Positions 1 to 5,759 of a DNA stretch of 39,950 nucleotides are shown here, in pieces. Source of the stretch: a virus. The notes under the pieces are model-generated. The model did not search any database. It worked only from the letters and a program-made list of their open reading frames with translations, and was not told the origin of the DNA. The position numbers and the translations under genes were made by a program. The DNA is taken from positions 1 to 39,950 of IMG/VR virus record IMGVR_UViG_3300021061_000034, one strand, 5' to 3'. Position 1 is the stretch's first letter. Each line of letters opens with the position of its first letter.

Positions 1-391
1 CTGTTTGCGCTTTCGGGTCTTGGAGAACGTCACAGAGCTGCGTCCAGCCACCCATGTCCGCTATGACTGCTTGAATCGCAGGTTCATCGAACACAACCGA
101 TTTCCAGCCGCCAATCTCACGGATCGCTTTAACGACCTTCGTCCACGCCATTGCGGACTTGCCAGAACCTCCACCGTCTACGTAACGCACGATGTCGGCA
201 GGCTTAGGCATGAACTGCCCGCCGTCAGGGTTCAGGGCGTGACGTGAGAGGGCTTGTTCCACGTCCTGGATTTCGTACTGAGCCAAGGCGTTCCAGTAAA
301 TCTGGAGCAAGGCGTCGCTCATCGCTTTTCCGTACAATTCAGCGGTGCCGACCATGAGTTCCACGAAGCGTTTTTTGTCTTGATCACGCAT
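1..391 (-). CDS. DUF6475-like phage replication-associated protein, N-terminal part (gene cut by contig end)
   Basis: An open frame starts with ATG at 391 and runs leftward off the window; it resumes in the right-hand copy and ends at 39536, giving about 224 residues across the circular join. The N-terminus begins MRDQDKKRFVELMVGTAELY and contains an NPDGGQFMPKPADIVRYVDG segment. I associate this pattern with the phage family DUF6475, usually found beside helicase-loader-like genes. Its ATG overlaps the TAA of the upstream DUF1376 gene by one base, so the two are coupled. Near base 5 one G is missing relative to the right copy, which shifts the frame for the last bases; this looks like a contig-end error. 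The exact function is unknown and a replication role is inferred from context. Confidence 0.7.
   Translation of the reverse strand, partial: MRDQDKKRFVELMVGTAELYGKAMSDALLQIYWNALAQYEIQDVEQALSRHALNPDGGQFMPKPADIVRYVDGGGSGKSAMAWTKVVKAIREIGGWKSVVFDEPAIQAVIADMGGWTQLCDVLQDPKAQT
6..131 (+). repeat. Left copy of the contig-end overlap
   Basis: Bases 6-131 are identical to 39825-39950. With the five bases before them the match extends to 131 bases if one missing G is allowed (bases 1-131 against 39819-39950). It lies within a coding gene. This is the closure overlap of a circular assembly. Confidence 0.9.
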
Positions 392-1200
392 TAGCTTTTT
401 TCTCCAGATTTCTCTAAAAATCTGCGTGCGGCTTCCATGTTCCCTTCCGTCAAACTTGATCGTTGAGGGAATGCCGTGACCTTCCGACCGGTGAACCACT
501 CGGTTCTGAGCTTCTCGGCGTTCTTCAGCAAGACCTCAGCAGAATGTCCGCTGCGAACGTAGAAACTGTCATCGTGGCGAACGTAGAACTCCGCTACTTC
601 CGGCGCTTCGTCTGCTGGAATCCGTTCAACGAATTGCTTGAAAATCGAGCGAGTTTTGGCGTTTGGCACTGGGTTTGTGCCGTAGCGTTTCGTGTAGGCC
701 GCTGCGTAGCGAGAAAACGCGATACTCCCTGCCGACGGCGTTTTTTGGCCGTCGGAAACTTCTGGCTCTGGTGTTGGTTCTGGAATGTGGTTCTGGTTAT
801 GGTGAGCTTTGCCGATGGGTATTAGTTCGGTTACTTCTAGGTTTAATTCATGAAACCCGGTGGGTTCTTCTTTCGTCTTCGGCCTTCCTCCCTTCTTGCC
901 GTTCTCTTGAGCGGCTTTAATCTTTGGCTTGGCAGACGCTATCTCTTCATCCGCTCTGCGGTTGTGTCTCAACCCGTCAGAGCCGATCTTGAAGAACTCG
1001 TCGGCCACTTTCTTGACCACTTCCCTCTCTGCCTTGCTCATGGCTCGGCAAATGCGATAGAGGGCGTCGTAGTCGGCAGGAAGAGGTTTTTCTGTGGCGT
1101 AATACGTATCGAGGAGAAGCGTATAGGCGCCATGTTCCACCATGGACAAATGCATGGTGTCACGCATGTAGTCGCCTAAGAATCGCTGGTAGAAATTCAC
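391..1200 (-). CDS. DUF1376 (YdaU-like) phage replication protein
   Basis: 269 residues. The first ~75 residues (MNFYQRFLGDYMRDTMHLSM..., then EHGAYTLLLDTYYATEKPLP) are a good match to DUF1376, a winged-helix-like domain at the N-terminus of phage replication initiators and helicase-loader proteins. A low-complexity charged linker follows (about residues 95-150). The C-terminal part is a helical domain with FSRYAAAYTKRYGTNPVPNA, as in DnaT/DnaD-like replication proteins. It is the first large gene of the leftward early operon behind cro and the CII-like gene, the position of lambda O. The stop TAA overlaps the ATG of the DUF6475-like gene by one base. No nuclease, polymerase or Walker motif is visible. 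The DnaT-like role is inferred. Confidence 0.8.
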   Translation of the reverse strand: MNFYQRFLGDYMRDTMHLSMVEHGAYTLLLDTYYATEKPLPADYDALYRICRAMSKAEREVVKKVADEFFKIGSDGLRHNRRADEEIASAKPKIKAAQENGKKGGRPKTKEEPTGFHELNLEVTELIPIGKAHHNQNHIPEPTPEPEVSDGQKTPSAGSIAFSRYAAAYTKRYGTNPVPNAKTRSIFKQFVERIPADEAPEVAEFYVRHDDSFYVRSGHSAEVLLKNAEKLRTEWFTGRKVTAFPQRSSLTEGNMEAARRFLEKSGEKS

Positions 1201-1484
1201 TCAACCTCCCACGTCAACGACGTGTGCGCGATGCGCGTTAAACTCAGTTAAAACACGCCTACGAAATAGATGAATTGCCGATTTCGTAGACAAAATTTTT
1301 TACGACTACTGCTAAGGGCGATTGGCGCTGGCGAGTCTGCTTATGACCTTGCACAAAAGGCTGTAGGCTCTCCGCCTAGCAGCGCCTCTCGCTTGATTTA
1401 GAAACCGCGCCAGACGGACCAGATACATCGAACTGGCTACCCGCAATCAAAGACGTAGTTCCTAAACTCTCTGCTACTGCTAAC
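1201..1484. other. Gene-free region rich in inverted repeats (possible origin or regulatory region)
   Basis: No convincing gene on either strand. It holds a CACGTC-aac-GACGTG inverted repeat (1210-1224), a CGCG-atg-CGCG hairpin just after it, and a perfect 9-bp inverted repeat CTACGAAAT / ATTTCGTAG (1259-1267 and 1281-1289) followed by an A/T tract. The 10-mer CTACTGCTAA occurs twice, at 1306-1315 and 1474-1483. The region lies immediately upstream (on the minus strand) of the DUF1376 replication gene. That position would suit an origin or a regulator-binding site; the role is inference. Confidence 0.4.
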
Positions 1485-1567
1485 TGGTGGAGCGGGCAGG
1501 ATTCAAACCTGCGATACCAAAGTCTTCGAAGTCCTTGGTGCGATTGTCACGTTCTTCGCGCCGCTCC
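1485..1567 (-). tRNA. tRNA-like element with encoded CCA (degenerate or atypical tRNA)
   Basis: Read on the minus strand, GGAGCGG (1561-1567) pairs perfectly with CCGCTCC (1489-1495), giving a 7-bp acceptor stem followed by discriminator A and CCA (1485-1488). A 5-bp T stem GCAGG/CCTGC encloses the 7-nt loop TTTGAAT, so position 56 is T rather than the usual C. A 4-bp D-like stem GCGA/TCGC encloses about 12 nt without the usual GG. The anticodon stem CCAAGG/CTTTGG closes a 10-nt loop, ACTTCGAAGA, instead of 7 nt. The cloverleaf outline is clear but the anticodon (perhaps TCG, Arg) cannot be assigned. It could be a decaying tRNA, a tRNA mimic, or a processed structural RNA. It lies 34 bp past the ASCH gene on the same transcript. 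Confidence 0.45.
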
Positions 1568-1601
1568 ATATCTCTTCAAAACCGGTGGCCTCACCCAATG
1601 C

Positions 1602-1883
1602 CTACTTGTCTCTGCGTAACTCAATCGCAAAAACGTTTACGAATTTGTTTCCGAAGTGAGGATGTTTAATTTTTTCCTCTGAGTACCCACGGTACGGAAA
1701 CTTCAAGATTCGACTTGTGTCTCCGCGCTTCGGATACCCTCTTTTTACGAACACCCATCTGTATTCCTGCTGGTGTAATCGTTTGCGCCAATACTCATTG
1801 GCTAAACGGAACTCAGCGATCTTTGTGCCTGCCTTGATCTGGTCGAAGTAGATTCCTTTAACGTTCAGATGCAGGTCTTTCAC
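1602..1883 (-). CDS. ASCH-domain protein (putative RNA-binding)
   Basis: 93 residues, almost entirely one ASCH (PUA-like beta-barrel) domain. Recognisable motifs are LNVKGIYFDQIKAGTKIAEF (the N-terminal strand and the GxK turn), EYWRKRL, and a KRGYPKRGDTSRIL...YRGY block, ending in HPHFGNKFVNVFAIEL. ASCH proteins are proposed to bind RNA; a few have RNase or acetylcytidine-amidohydrolase activity. In phages they occur as small stand-alone genes like this one. It sits in the leftward early operon between an unknown gene (gap 16 bp) and the tRNA-like element, so a tRNA or mRNA target is plausible but unproven. Confidence 0.8.
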   Translation of the reverse strand: MKDLHLNVKGIYFDQIKAGTKIAEFRLANEYWRKRLHQQEYRWVFVKRGYPKRGDTSRILKFPYRGYSEEKIKHPHFGNKFVNVFAIELRRDK

Positions 1884-1899
1884 TCATCCTCCTTTACCT

Positions 1900-2160
1900 T
1901 CACTCGACCTCACTTTGACGGTGGCGAGAATCAACCCGATTGGCGAGGTTCATAACCATTGCCGCTAGGTCTTCCAGGTGATCCAAAGCCATTGCTAACG
2001 TCTGTGCGTTGCACGTCTCCTGCTTGCTCCAGTCAACGTTCCTGAACGCAAATAGGAAGCTTCGGACCGTGTTCGCTTTCTGGCGCGCAAATGCAGTATC
2101 AAGTTCTGCCACTTGTACCGTCTCCATGAAGTCCCACGGGTTAGCGTGGGGAGTTACCAC
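1900..2160 (-). CDS. Small conserved-type phage protein, unknown function
   Basis: 86 residues from a GTG at 2160 that overlaps the end of the upstream CII-like gene by 7 bases; an internal ATG at 2127 (METVQVAELD) is the alternative start. The sequence is helical, with two amphipathic stretches (TAFARQKANTVRSFLFAF and LAMALDHLEDLAAMVMNLAN) suggesting a small coiled or helical bundle. No domain is recognised. Its place between the CII-like regulator and the ASCH gene puts it in the early leftward operon. Confidence 0.6.
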   Translation of the reverse strand: MVTPHANPWDFMETVQVAELDTAFARQKANTVRSFLFAFRNVDWSKQETCNAQTLAMALDHLEDLAAMVMNLANRVDSRHRQSEVE

Positions 2161-2582
2161 TCGGCTCTAACTTTTCCGGCCAATCCGTACTTGATGACCG
2201 TTTGTAATTCCGCTTCTAACTTCTGAATTCGTTCGTCACGCTCCCGAATCATTCGGTCTTTCTCGTCTTCGCGGCGTTTGAGGTCGTAGCCTCTGTGCAT
2301 TGCTAACCAACGAAGCGGGACTTCATTCCCGCAAAGGTCCATCAGCGGACCTAACTTGTTCGGCGGGAAGTGCGCGTTCTGCCCTTTGCAGATTCGCGTC
2401 CAGTGTCCAGAGTCGATTCCTAACGGGATGTAGATTTCCTTCTCTTCCAATCCAGATGCGTTGATGCAGAGCTGGATTGCCTTATTCATATCCGCCTGTT
2501 TCACAACGATGGAATCCGGGATGTCCTCCCTCACCGGTTCCCTAGAAACAAGCAGGGTTAACTGTTCGGCAGACGCGCTCAA
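2154..2582 (-). CDS. CII-position phage regulator with helix-turn-helix-like N-terminal domain
   Basis: 142 residues. The core VKQADMNKAIQLCINASGLE is followed by IYIPLGIDSGHWTRICKGQN and LMDLCGNEVPLRWLAMHRGY. This family is common in prophages of beta- and gammaproteobacteria, where it lies just behind cro. The middle segment reads as a helix-turn-helix. The C-terminus (REDEKDRMIRERDERIQKLE) is a predicted coiled coil, suggesting oligomerisation. Position after cro and a tR1-like terminator matches lambda cII, so a role in the lysis-lysogeny choice or in activating early transcription is inferred. Confidence 0.65.
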   Translation of the reverse strand: MSASAEQLTLLVSREPVREDIPDSIVVKQADMNKAIQLCINASGLEEKEIYIPLGIDSGHWTRICKGQNAHFPPNKLGPLMDLCGNEVPLRWLAMHRGYDLKRREDEKDRMIRERDERIQKLEAELQTVIKYGLAGKVRAEW

Positions 2583-2618
2583 TTTTTCGGACCCCGTTTG
2601 ACTATCCCTTCCGTGGCC

Positions 2619-2646
2619 AAAAAAAAGAGAGCCGATACACTCTCTC
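2619..2646 (-). terminator. Intrinsic terminator after the cro-like gene (tR1-like)
   Basis: On the minus strand a GAGAGAG/CTCTCT stem (arms 2640-2645 and 2626-2631, 8-nt loop) is followed at once by a run of T residues (A tract at 2619-2626 on the plus strand). It lies between cro and the CII-like gene, the exact position of lambda tR1. Early transcripts would stop here unless antiterminated. Confidence 0.8.
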
Positions 2647-2653
2647 CAAAAAG

Positions 2654-2701
2654 AACCCTCCCCGTGTTACGGGGGAGGTTTAAGGACCGCACGGGGCGGT
2701 C
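2654..2701. other. Two further GC-rich hairpins between cro and the CII-like gene
   Basis: Hairpin one has arms CCTCCCCGT / ACGGGGGAGG with a 3-nt loop (2654-2681). Hairpin two is GACCGC / GCGGTC with a 5-nt loop (2685-2701). Neither has a T tract on the minus strand. With the terminator at 2619-2646 they form three consecutive stem-loops. They could be an antitermination (nut-like) site, RNA-stability elements, or part of a small antisense RNA of the oop kind. Confidence 0.5.
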
Positions 2702-2718
2702 AGAGGAGGAGCTGCAAA

Positions 2719-2979
2719 TCATGACGATTGACCGATCTGTTTTAAGAACCGGCGATACTTCTGTTCATCACAGAGCGTGCAGCCTTCAACCGGCTGGAGC
2801 AGTTTGTGACGCTTAGAAAGCTGATGAGTCGCCTTCTCGATTTGGAAGGCTTTGTAAGGAGAGGCCCCGCCTTTGTTACTGGCGAGTTTCCTAAGGTAAC
2901 CGAGTGTTGTTTCGGTCAGCTCACAAAGGCGCTGACGTTCTGATTCTGAGGAAAGATTAATGAATGTTCCGAGTTCCAT
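2719..2979 (-). CDS. cro: Cro-like helix-turn-helix repressor (YdaS/Cro superfamily)
   Basis: 86 residues from ATG at 2979 (MELGTFINLSSESERQRLCE). ERQRLCELTETTLGYLRKLA reads as a Cro/YdaS-type helix-turn-helix, followed by PYKAFQIEKATHQ, typical of the third and fourth helices. A GTG two codons upstream (2985) is the alternative start. The gene is divergent from the CI-like gene, and its promoter (2987-3014) carries the palindromic operator. The predicted transcription start is within a base or two of the ATG, so the mRNA may be leaderless. Cro identity rests on position and the HTH. Confidence 0.7.
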   Translation of the reverse strand: MELGTFINLSSESERQRLCELTETTLGYLRKLASNKGGASPYKAFQIEKATHQLSKRHKLLQPVEGCTLCDEQKYRRFLKQIGQSS

Positions 2980-2986
2980 GAACACG

Positions 2987-3014
2987 ACTTTACCTGCTGG
3001 TAAAGTAAAGTCAA
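2987..3014 (-). promoter_or_regulatory. Leftward early promoter (PR) with embedded operator OR
   Basis: Read leftward: -35 TTGACT (3014-3009), a 16-bp spacer, -10 TAAAGT (2992-2987). The perfect inverted repeat ACTTTACC-tgct-GGTAAAGT (2987-3006) covers the -10 and most of the spacer, so a dimeric repressor bound there would occlude RNA polymerase. An extra half-site AAGTC overlaps the -35. The same arrangement is seen at the rightward promoter 3845-3872. Confidence 0.75.
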
Positions 3015-3061
3015 GCCCCGGACGTAGGAATACTAGCGTTTGGCTGTTAGAAAGCGGTCAT

Positions 3062-3466
3062 ATGCTAGACGATGAACTCCTGTACGAAATCCGCCGTAAG
3101 AACTTAACCTCCTTGGCCGAAGAATTAGGCGGTCAAAGTAAGCTCGCCACTAAGCTCGGCAAAAGCGAATCCCAGATAAGCCACCTTATCGGGAGGAACG
3201 CCCACAAGCCCATAGGCGAAGTCCTAGCAAGAGAGATAGAGGGTCTTGCAGGTAAACCCCGTGGTTGGCTCGACAGAGTCCAGGGAGTGAATGAAAAGCT
3301 CCTGCTTCAAATCACTCACGAGGTCGACGCTATAGCGAGGGAGAAAAAAGCTCGCCTAACTGACAAACGTCGGACGGAGCTAATTTCCCTGCATTACAAG
3401 ATATTTGCAGAATATGGGGTAGACCGGGAAACGATTAGAAGCCTACTCCGATCCGCTATCTCATAA
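3062..3466 (+). CDS. CI-like phage repressor without a peptidase domain
   Basis: 134 residues if started at ATG 3062 (MLDDELLYEIRRKNLTSLAE); in-frame ATGs at 2960 and 2978 would run through the operator and are unlikely. GGQSKLATKLGKSESQISHL is a clear XRE/lambda-type helix-turn-helix. The rest is helical and there is no S24/LexA-like Ser-Lys self-cleavage domain. Induction therefore probably does not follow RecA-stimulated autoproteolysis; an antirepressor or another route is inferred. Divergent from cro, with the palindromic operator in the gap. Its last 6 bases overlap, tail to tail, the membrane-protein gene 3461-3763. Confidence 0.75.
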   Translation: MLDDELLYEIRRKNLTSLAEELGGQSKLATKLGKSESQISHLIGRNAHKPIGEVLAREIEGLAGKPRGWLDRVQGVNEKLLLQITHEVDAIAREKKARLTDKRRTELISLHYKIFAEYGVDRETIRSLLRSAIS

Positions 3467-3763
3467 ATGCACCCGCCCAAACAGCGTCATTAGTAACGCC
3501 TGGGCGGTTAGGGCGAAAAACACGACCGCAATAAAGGTGGACAGTACCCACTTCGCCCTACTCTTTTCCTCTTGCCGTATGGTCGCGATCATTAACTCCG
3601 CGATTAACTCAGTATTGTCCTCATCCGCTTCTCTCCATATCTCCTTGATCCGGGCTTTGATTTTCTCCTGCTCGGACAAACGCTTCCCGCCGCCAATTAC
3701 CCTTAATTGACGCGGTATTTCGGGCATAGCTGCCCCTACTTGTCCGTCTTGCTCTTGAAACAT
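3461..3763 (-). CDS. Small C-terminally anchored membrane protein
   Basis: 100 residues from ATG 3763, with GGAG 8 bases upstream; an internal ATG at 3727 (MPEIPRQLRV) is possible. A charged cytoplasmic N-terminal region (LSEQEKIKARIKEIWREADE) is followed by one hydrophobic segment near the C-terminus (WVLSTFIAVVFFALTAQALL). It is transcribed toward, and overlaps, the repressor gene. Such immunity-region membrane proteins are often expressed from the prophage and may act in superinfection exclusion, but here that is only an inference. Confidence 0.55.
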   Translation of the reverse strand: MFQEQDGQVGAAMPEIPRQLRVIGGGKRLSEQEKIKARIKEIWREADEDNTELIAELMIATIRQEEKSRAKWVLSTFIAVVFFALTAQALLMTLFGRVHL

Positions 3764-3844
3764 TCCTTTGACTCCCGTCCTTAATGGGACCGTCTAAATA
3801 AGCACAATATCCCACCCCCGGCAAGTACCTTATTTTTACCCTTC

Positions 3845-3872
3845 TTGACTTTCCTTTACCTGTGGGTATACT
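3845..3872 (+). promoter_or_regulatory. Rightward early promoter (PL) with embedded operator OL
   Basis: -35 TTGACT (3845-3850), a 16-bp spacer, -10 TATACT (3867-3872), a near-consensus sigma-70 promoter. The spacer TTCCTTTACCTGTGGG closely matches the spacer of the leftward promoter at 2987-3014 (TTACTTTACCAGCAGG read leftward), and the repressor site TTTACCTG-type half lies in the same place. It drives the 4.0-12 kb operon. Confidence 0.75.
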
Positions 3873-4019
3873 TCTATCCATAGTCACCCACCAACCAATT
3901 CCGGGGAGTGGGGAAGAGAGGGGAAAGCCAAACCTAAGGCGCTCGGTAACTAATAACCAAATCTCCCTCCCCTCCCCCTATCCGGGACTGAGGGAGGGAA
4001 TGAGAGGGGAAGGACAGAA
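3873..4019 (+). other. Untranslated leader of the rightward operon
   Basis: About 140 nt lie between the predicted start point near 3879 and the first gene. It is strongly purine/pyrimidine biased (GGGGAGTGGGGAAGAGAGGGG, then pyrimidine tracts) and contains a 7-bp inverted repeat CTCCCTC / GAGGGAG (3963-3969 and 3990-3996). No gene is seen. A long structured leader fits an antitermination (nut/put) site. A strong Shine-Dalgarno AGGGGAAGGA precedes the ATG at 4020. Confidence 0.45.
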
Positions 4020-4415
4020 ATGAAAGAGCTAATTGGCAAAACGATTAAGTCACTGTCGGTGAACGCGGACCAAAGCATTTTGAGTTTTGAAACCGATCAC
4101 GGACAGGTGAACTTTGAAGTTTGGGGCGATTGCTGCTCTACGTCATGGTTCGCGGATATCACAGGCGTTCATAGTTTGCTCGACGGCAAAGTCGCGAACG
4201 TCGAAGAGGTCAGTATGGACGGATACAACGTCAACGACGGCAGGTGTCGGCAGGATGAAGACATCGCATACGGGTACAAGATTGTCACCGACAAAGGTCA
4301 CGCAGACGTGGTGTTCCGTAACTCGTCTAACGGTTACTACGGCGGCGAACTCTCATCAGGGCCAAAGACAGCGCCGGAAGGGATGACGATTATTACAGAC
4401 GACTGGCGCGCCTAA
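4020..4415 (+). CDS. Conserved phage protein, DUF7448-like
   Basis: 131 residues. The N-terminal half (LIGKTIKSLSVNADQSILSF, GDCCSTSWFADITGV) resembles the small family I know as DUF7448, found in phages and actinobacteria. The CCSTSW segment with paired cysteines is characteristic. The rest is beta-rich, ending in DDWRA. Function unknown. It is the first gene of the rightward early operon, with an excellent ribosome site. First genes of such operons are often host-takeover or anti-defence proteins; here that is speculation. Confidence 0.7.
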   Translation: MKELIGKTIKSLSVNADQSILSFETDHGQVNFEVWGDCCSTSWFADITGVHSLLDGKVANVEEVSMDGYNVNDGRCRQDEDIAYGYKIVTDKGHADVVFRNSSNGYYGGELSSGPKTAPEGMTIITDDWRA

Positions 4416-4427
4416 CCCCCCACACCC

Positions 4428-4607
4428 ATGAGCGAACAGCAAATACTCGACTGGATTCAGTTTCACGTAACACACGTTACGCGTACTCGCCTGAGCGATA
4501 AGTCTCGCGCCTTCCAAATCACTTGGGTAGATCGCGACGGAAACTATCGACTCACGTATGGATTAGACCTGCGCGATTGTGTGCGCGGCGCAGTGATTGG
4601 GGAATAG
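4428..4607 (+). CDS. Small phage protein, unknown
   Basis: 59 residues from ATG 4428 to TAG 4605-4607 (MSEQQILDWIQFHVTHVTRT at the start, then SRAFQITWVDRDGNYRLTYG). The composition is that of a folded alpha/beta protein with two strands. The stop is followed 2 bases later by the next start. No strong Shine-Dalgarno is visible, so it may depend on coupling. Not recognised. Confidence 0.55.
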   Translation: MSEQQILDWIQFHVTHVTRTRLSDKSRAFQITWVDRDGNYRLTYGLDLRDCVRGAVIGE

Positions 4608-4609
4608 CC

Positions 4610-5017
4610 ATGACCGAACAGAAAGACACACAGACGCCGACGCATACGCCGGAGCCGTGGCGTGCGCGGTACTCGATAGTGTACTTCAAGGGCAACGTTG
4701 GCGGATTTGATCTTAGAGACTGCCCGTCGCCGGAAGCCAACGCGCGCCGCATCGTCGCATGTGTGAATGCGTGTGCCGGCATCTCCAATGAGCATTTAGA
4801 GCTTACGACAGTGGCGCAAATGGTTGCGGCTGCCGTGACGCAGCGCGACAAGCTCGAACGCGAGCGCAATGCGCTTTATGAGGCGTTGAAGGCGACAAAA
4901 ACTGAAATTAAATCTATCGGCGCGGATACGCCAGCGCACTTGTGGTATCCGCTCTGGCTGACGGTCTGTGACGCCCTCGCCCTCATCGAATCCGGTACAT
5001 CTGGTAAGGGGGCGTGA
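4610..5017 (+). CDS. Conserved phage small protein with HTPEPW...ANARRIVACVNACAG signature
   Basis: 135 residues when started at ATG 4610 (MTEQKDTQTPTHTPEPWRAR); a longer upstream frame would overlap the 4428 gene and is rejected. The pattern TPEPW, then ANARRIVACVNACAGISNEH, is widespread in Gram-negative phage early operons. A helical C-terminal region (TQRDKLERERNALYEALKAT) follows, likely a coiled coil. Function unknown. The TGA at 5017 abuts the next ATG. Confidence 0.75.
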   Translation: MTEQKDTQTPTHTPEPWRARYSIVYFKGNVGGFDLRDCPSPEANARRIVACVNACAGISNEHLELTTVAQMVAAAVTQRDKLERERNALYEALKATKTEIKSIGADTPAHLWYPLWLTVCDALALIESGTSGKGA

Positions 5018-5317
5018 ATGGAACAGCTAACGAAAGAACAGGCAATTGAATTCTACGACTCTGGCGCATGGAAAAACATGACGTCCAAAGAACGGGCAGC
5101 GTTTCAACTTGAGCAAGACTTGCTGTGTATGCCGTTCGGTGAATTCCACAAAGCAGTTGAGGAAGCGTTGGGTAGACCGGTATGGACGCATGAGTTCGGC
5201 CTTAACCGTGACGGCCTTCGGGATGAACTCGCCGGCAAGGTCGGCGCTCCGTCATTCGCCGAAATCATTTCGATGCTCCCGGCAGAGAAAACTACGATCA
5301 TCGTTAAGGGAGAGTAA
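5018..5317 (+). CDS. Conserved phage protein, DUF7736-like
   Basis: 99 residues. LTKEQAIEFYDSGAWKNMTS, LLCMPFGEFHKAVEEALGRP, PVWTHEFGLN and a final MLPAEKTTIIV match a small phage family I recall as DUF7736. It is mostly helical with a conserved tryptophan-rich centre. No catalytic motif is visible. It lies between two unknown small genes in the rightward operon and starts directly at the preceding stop. Confidence 0.7.
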   Translation: MEQLTKEQAIEFYDSGAWKNMTSKERAAFQLEQDLLCMPFGEFHKAVEEALGRPVWTHEFGLNRDGLRDELAGKVGAPSFAEIISMLPAEKTTIIVKGE

Positions 5318-5320
5318 CCC

Positions 5321-5506
5321 ATGTACTCCATCCGAACCTACGTGAAGACAAACGGAACCGTTGGATATGAGTTGTACAACTCAATCACGGATGAGGCGAT
5401 TCAACGTGACGACGACCAAGCCTTTCTTCGTCAAATAGCTCAACAACTCACTACCGAATCAATCAGACAAGACCGCTCAAGGTCTATGGGGGTGGCTCGT
5501 GGGTAA
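5321..5506 (+). CDS. Small phage protein, unknown
   Basis: 61 residues (MYSIRTYVKTNGTVGYELYN at the start). A beta-strand-rich N-terminus is followed by a helix (DDQAFLRQIAQQLTTESIRQ). It starts 3 bases after the previous stop and its last 8 bases overlap the next gene's GTG. GGGAGAGT gives a ribosome site. Not recognised. Confidence 0.55.
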   Translation: MYSIRTYVKTNGTVGYELYNSITDEAIQRDDDQAFLRQIAQQLTTESIRQDRSRSMGVARG

Positions 5507-5759
5507 GGTGATTCAGTTTCCAATCGTGAAGATTGCTGATCTTCCGACTATTGCGGAACAGATGGACACGAGGGAAGAAATAATCCTTCAAGCCATCATG
5601 AAGAATTATTCAGAGGAATACGCGGTAGCCGTAGGACTTGCCTGTACTGCTGCGTCTGATGTGTTGGCGAATGGTGGGGATTCAGAGCAAGCGTTTAAGG
5701 CGGCTGACTTGGCGATTCAATCTTATCGGGCCGGGTTGGTGCATCGGGGTGTGTCGTGA
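5499..5759 (+). CDS. Small helical phage protein, unknown
   Basis: 86 residues from a GTG at 5499 preceded by a GGGGGTGG purine run. The C-terminal two thirds is helical (VGLACTAASDVLANGGDSEQ, AFKAADLAIQSYRAG). The segment AASDVLANGG...AADLAIQSYR occurs in small phage early proteins but I cannot assign a family. The stop overlaps the next GTG (GTGA). Confidence 0.55.
   Translation: MGKVIQFPIVKIADLPTIAEQMDTREEIILQAIMKNYSEEYAVAVGLACTAASDVLANGGDSEQAFKAADLAIQSYRAGLVHRGVS

Noticed and set aside
1-131. Direct terminal repeat of a T7-like genome
   Set aside because: The repeat is within a gene and ends without any natural border, and the one-base difference fits a contig-end error; assembly overlap is simpler.
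2598-2816. Rightward open frame across the terminator hairpins
   Set aside because: It covers the terminator and antisense of cro; composition is that of a shadow frame.
2960-3061. Longer start for the CI-like repressor (ATG 2960 or 2978)
   Set aside because: The added codons overlie the operator and leftward promoter and are not HTH-like.
3621-3887. Open frame of 88 codons leftward behind PL
   Set aside because: It runs through the PL promoter and overlaps the better-supported membrane-protein gene by about 140 bases; its second half has no plausible fold.
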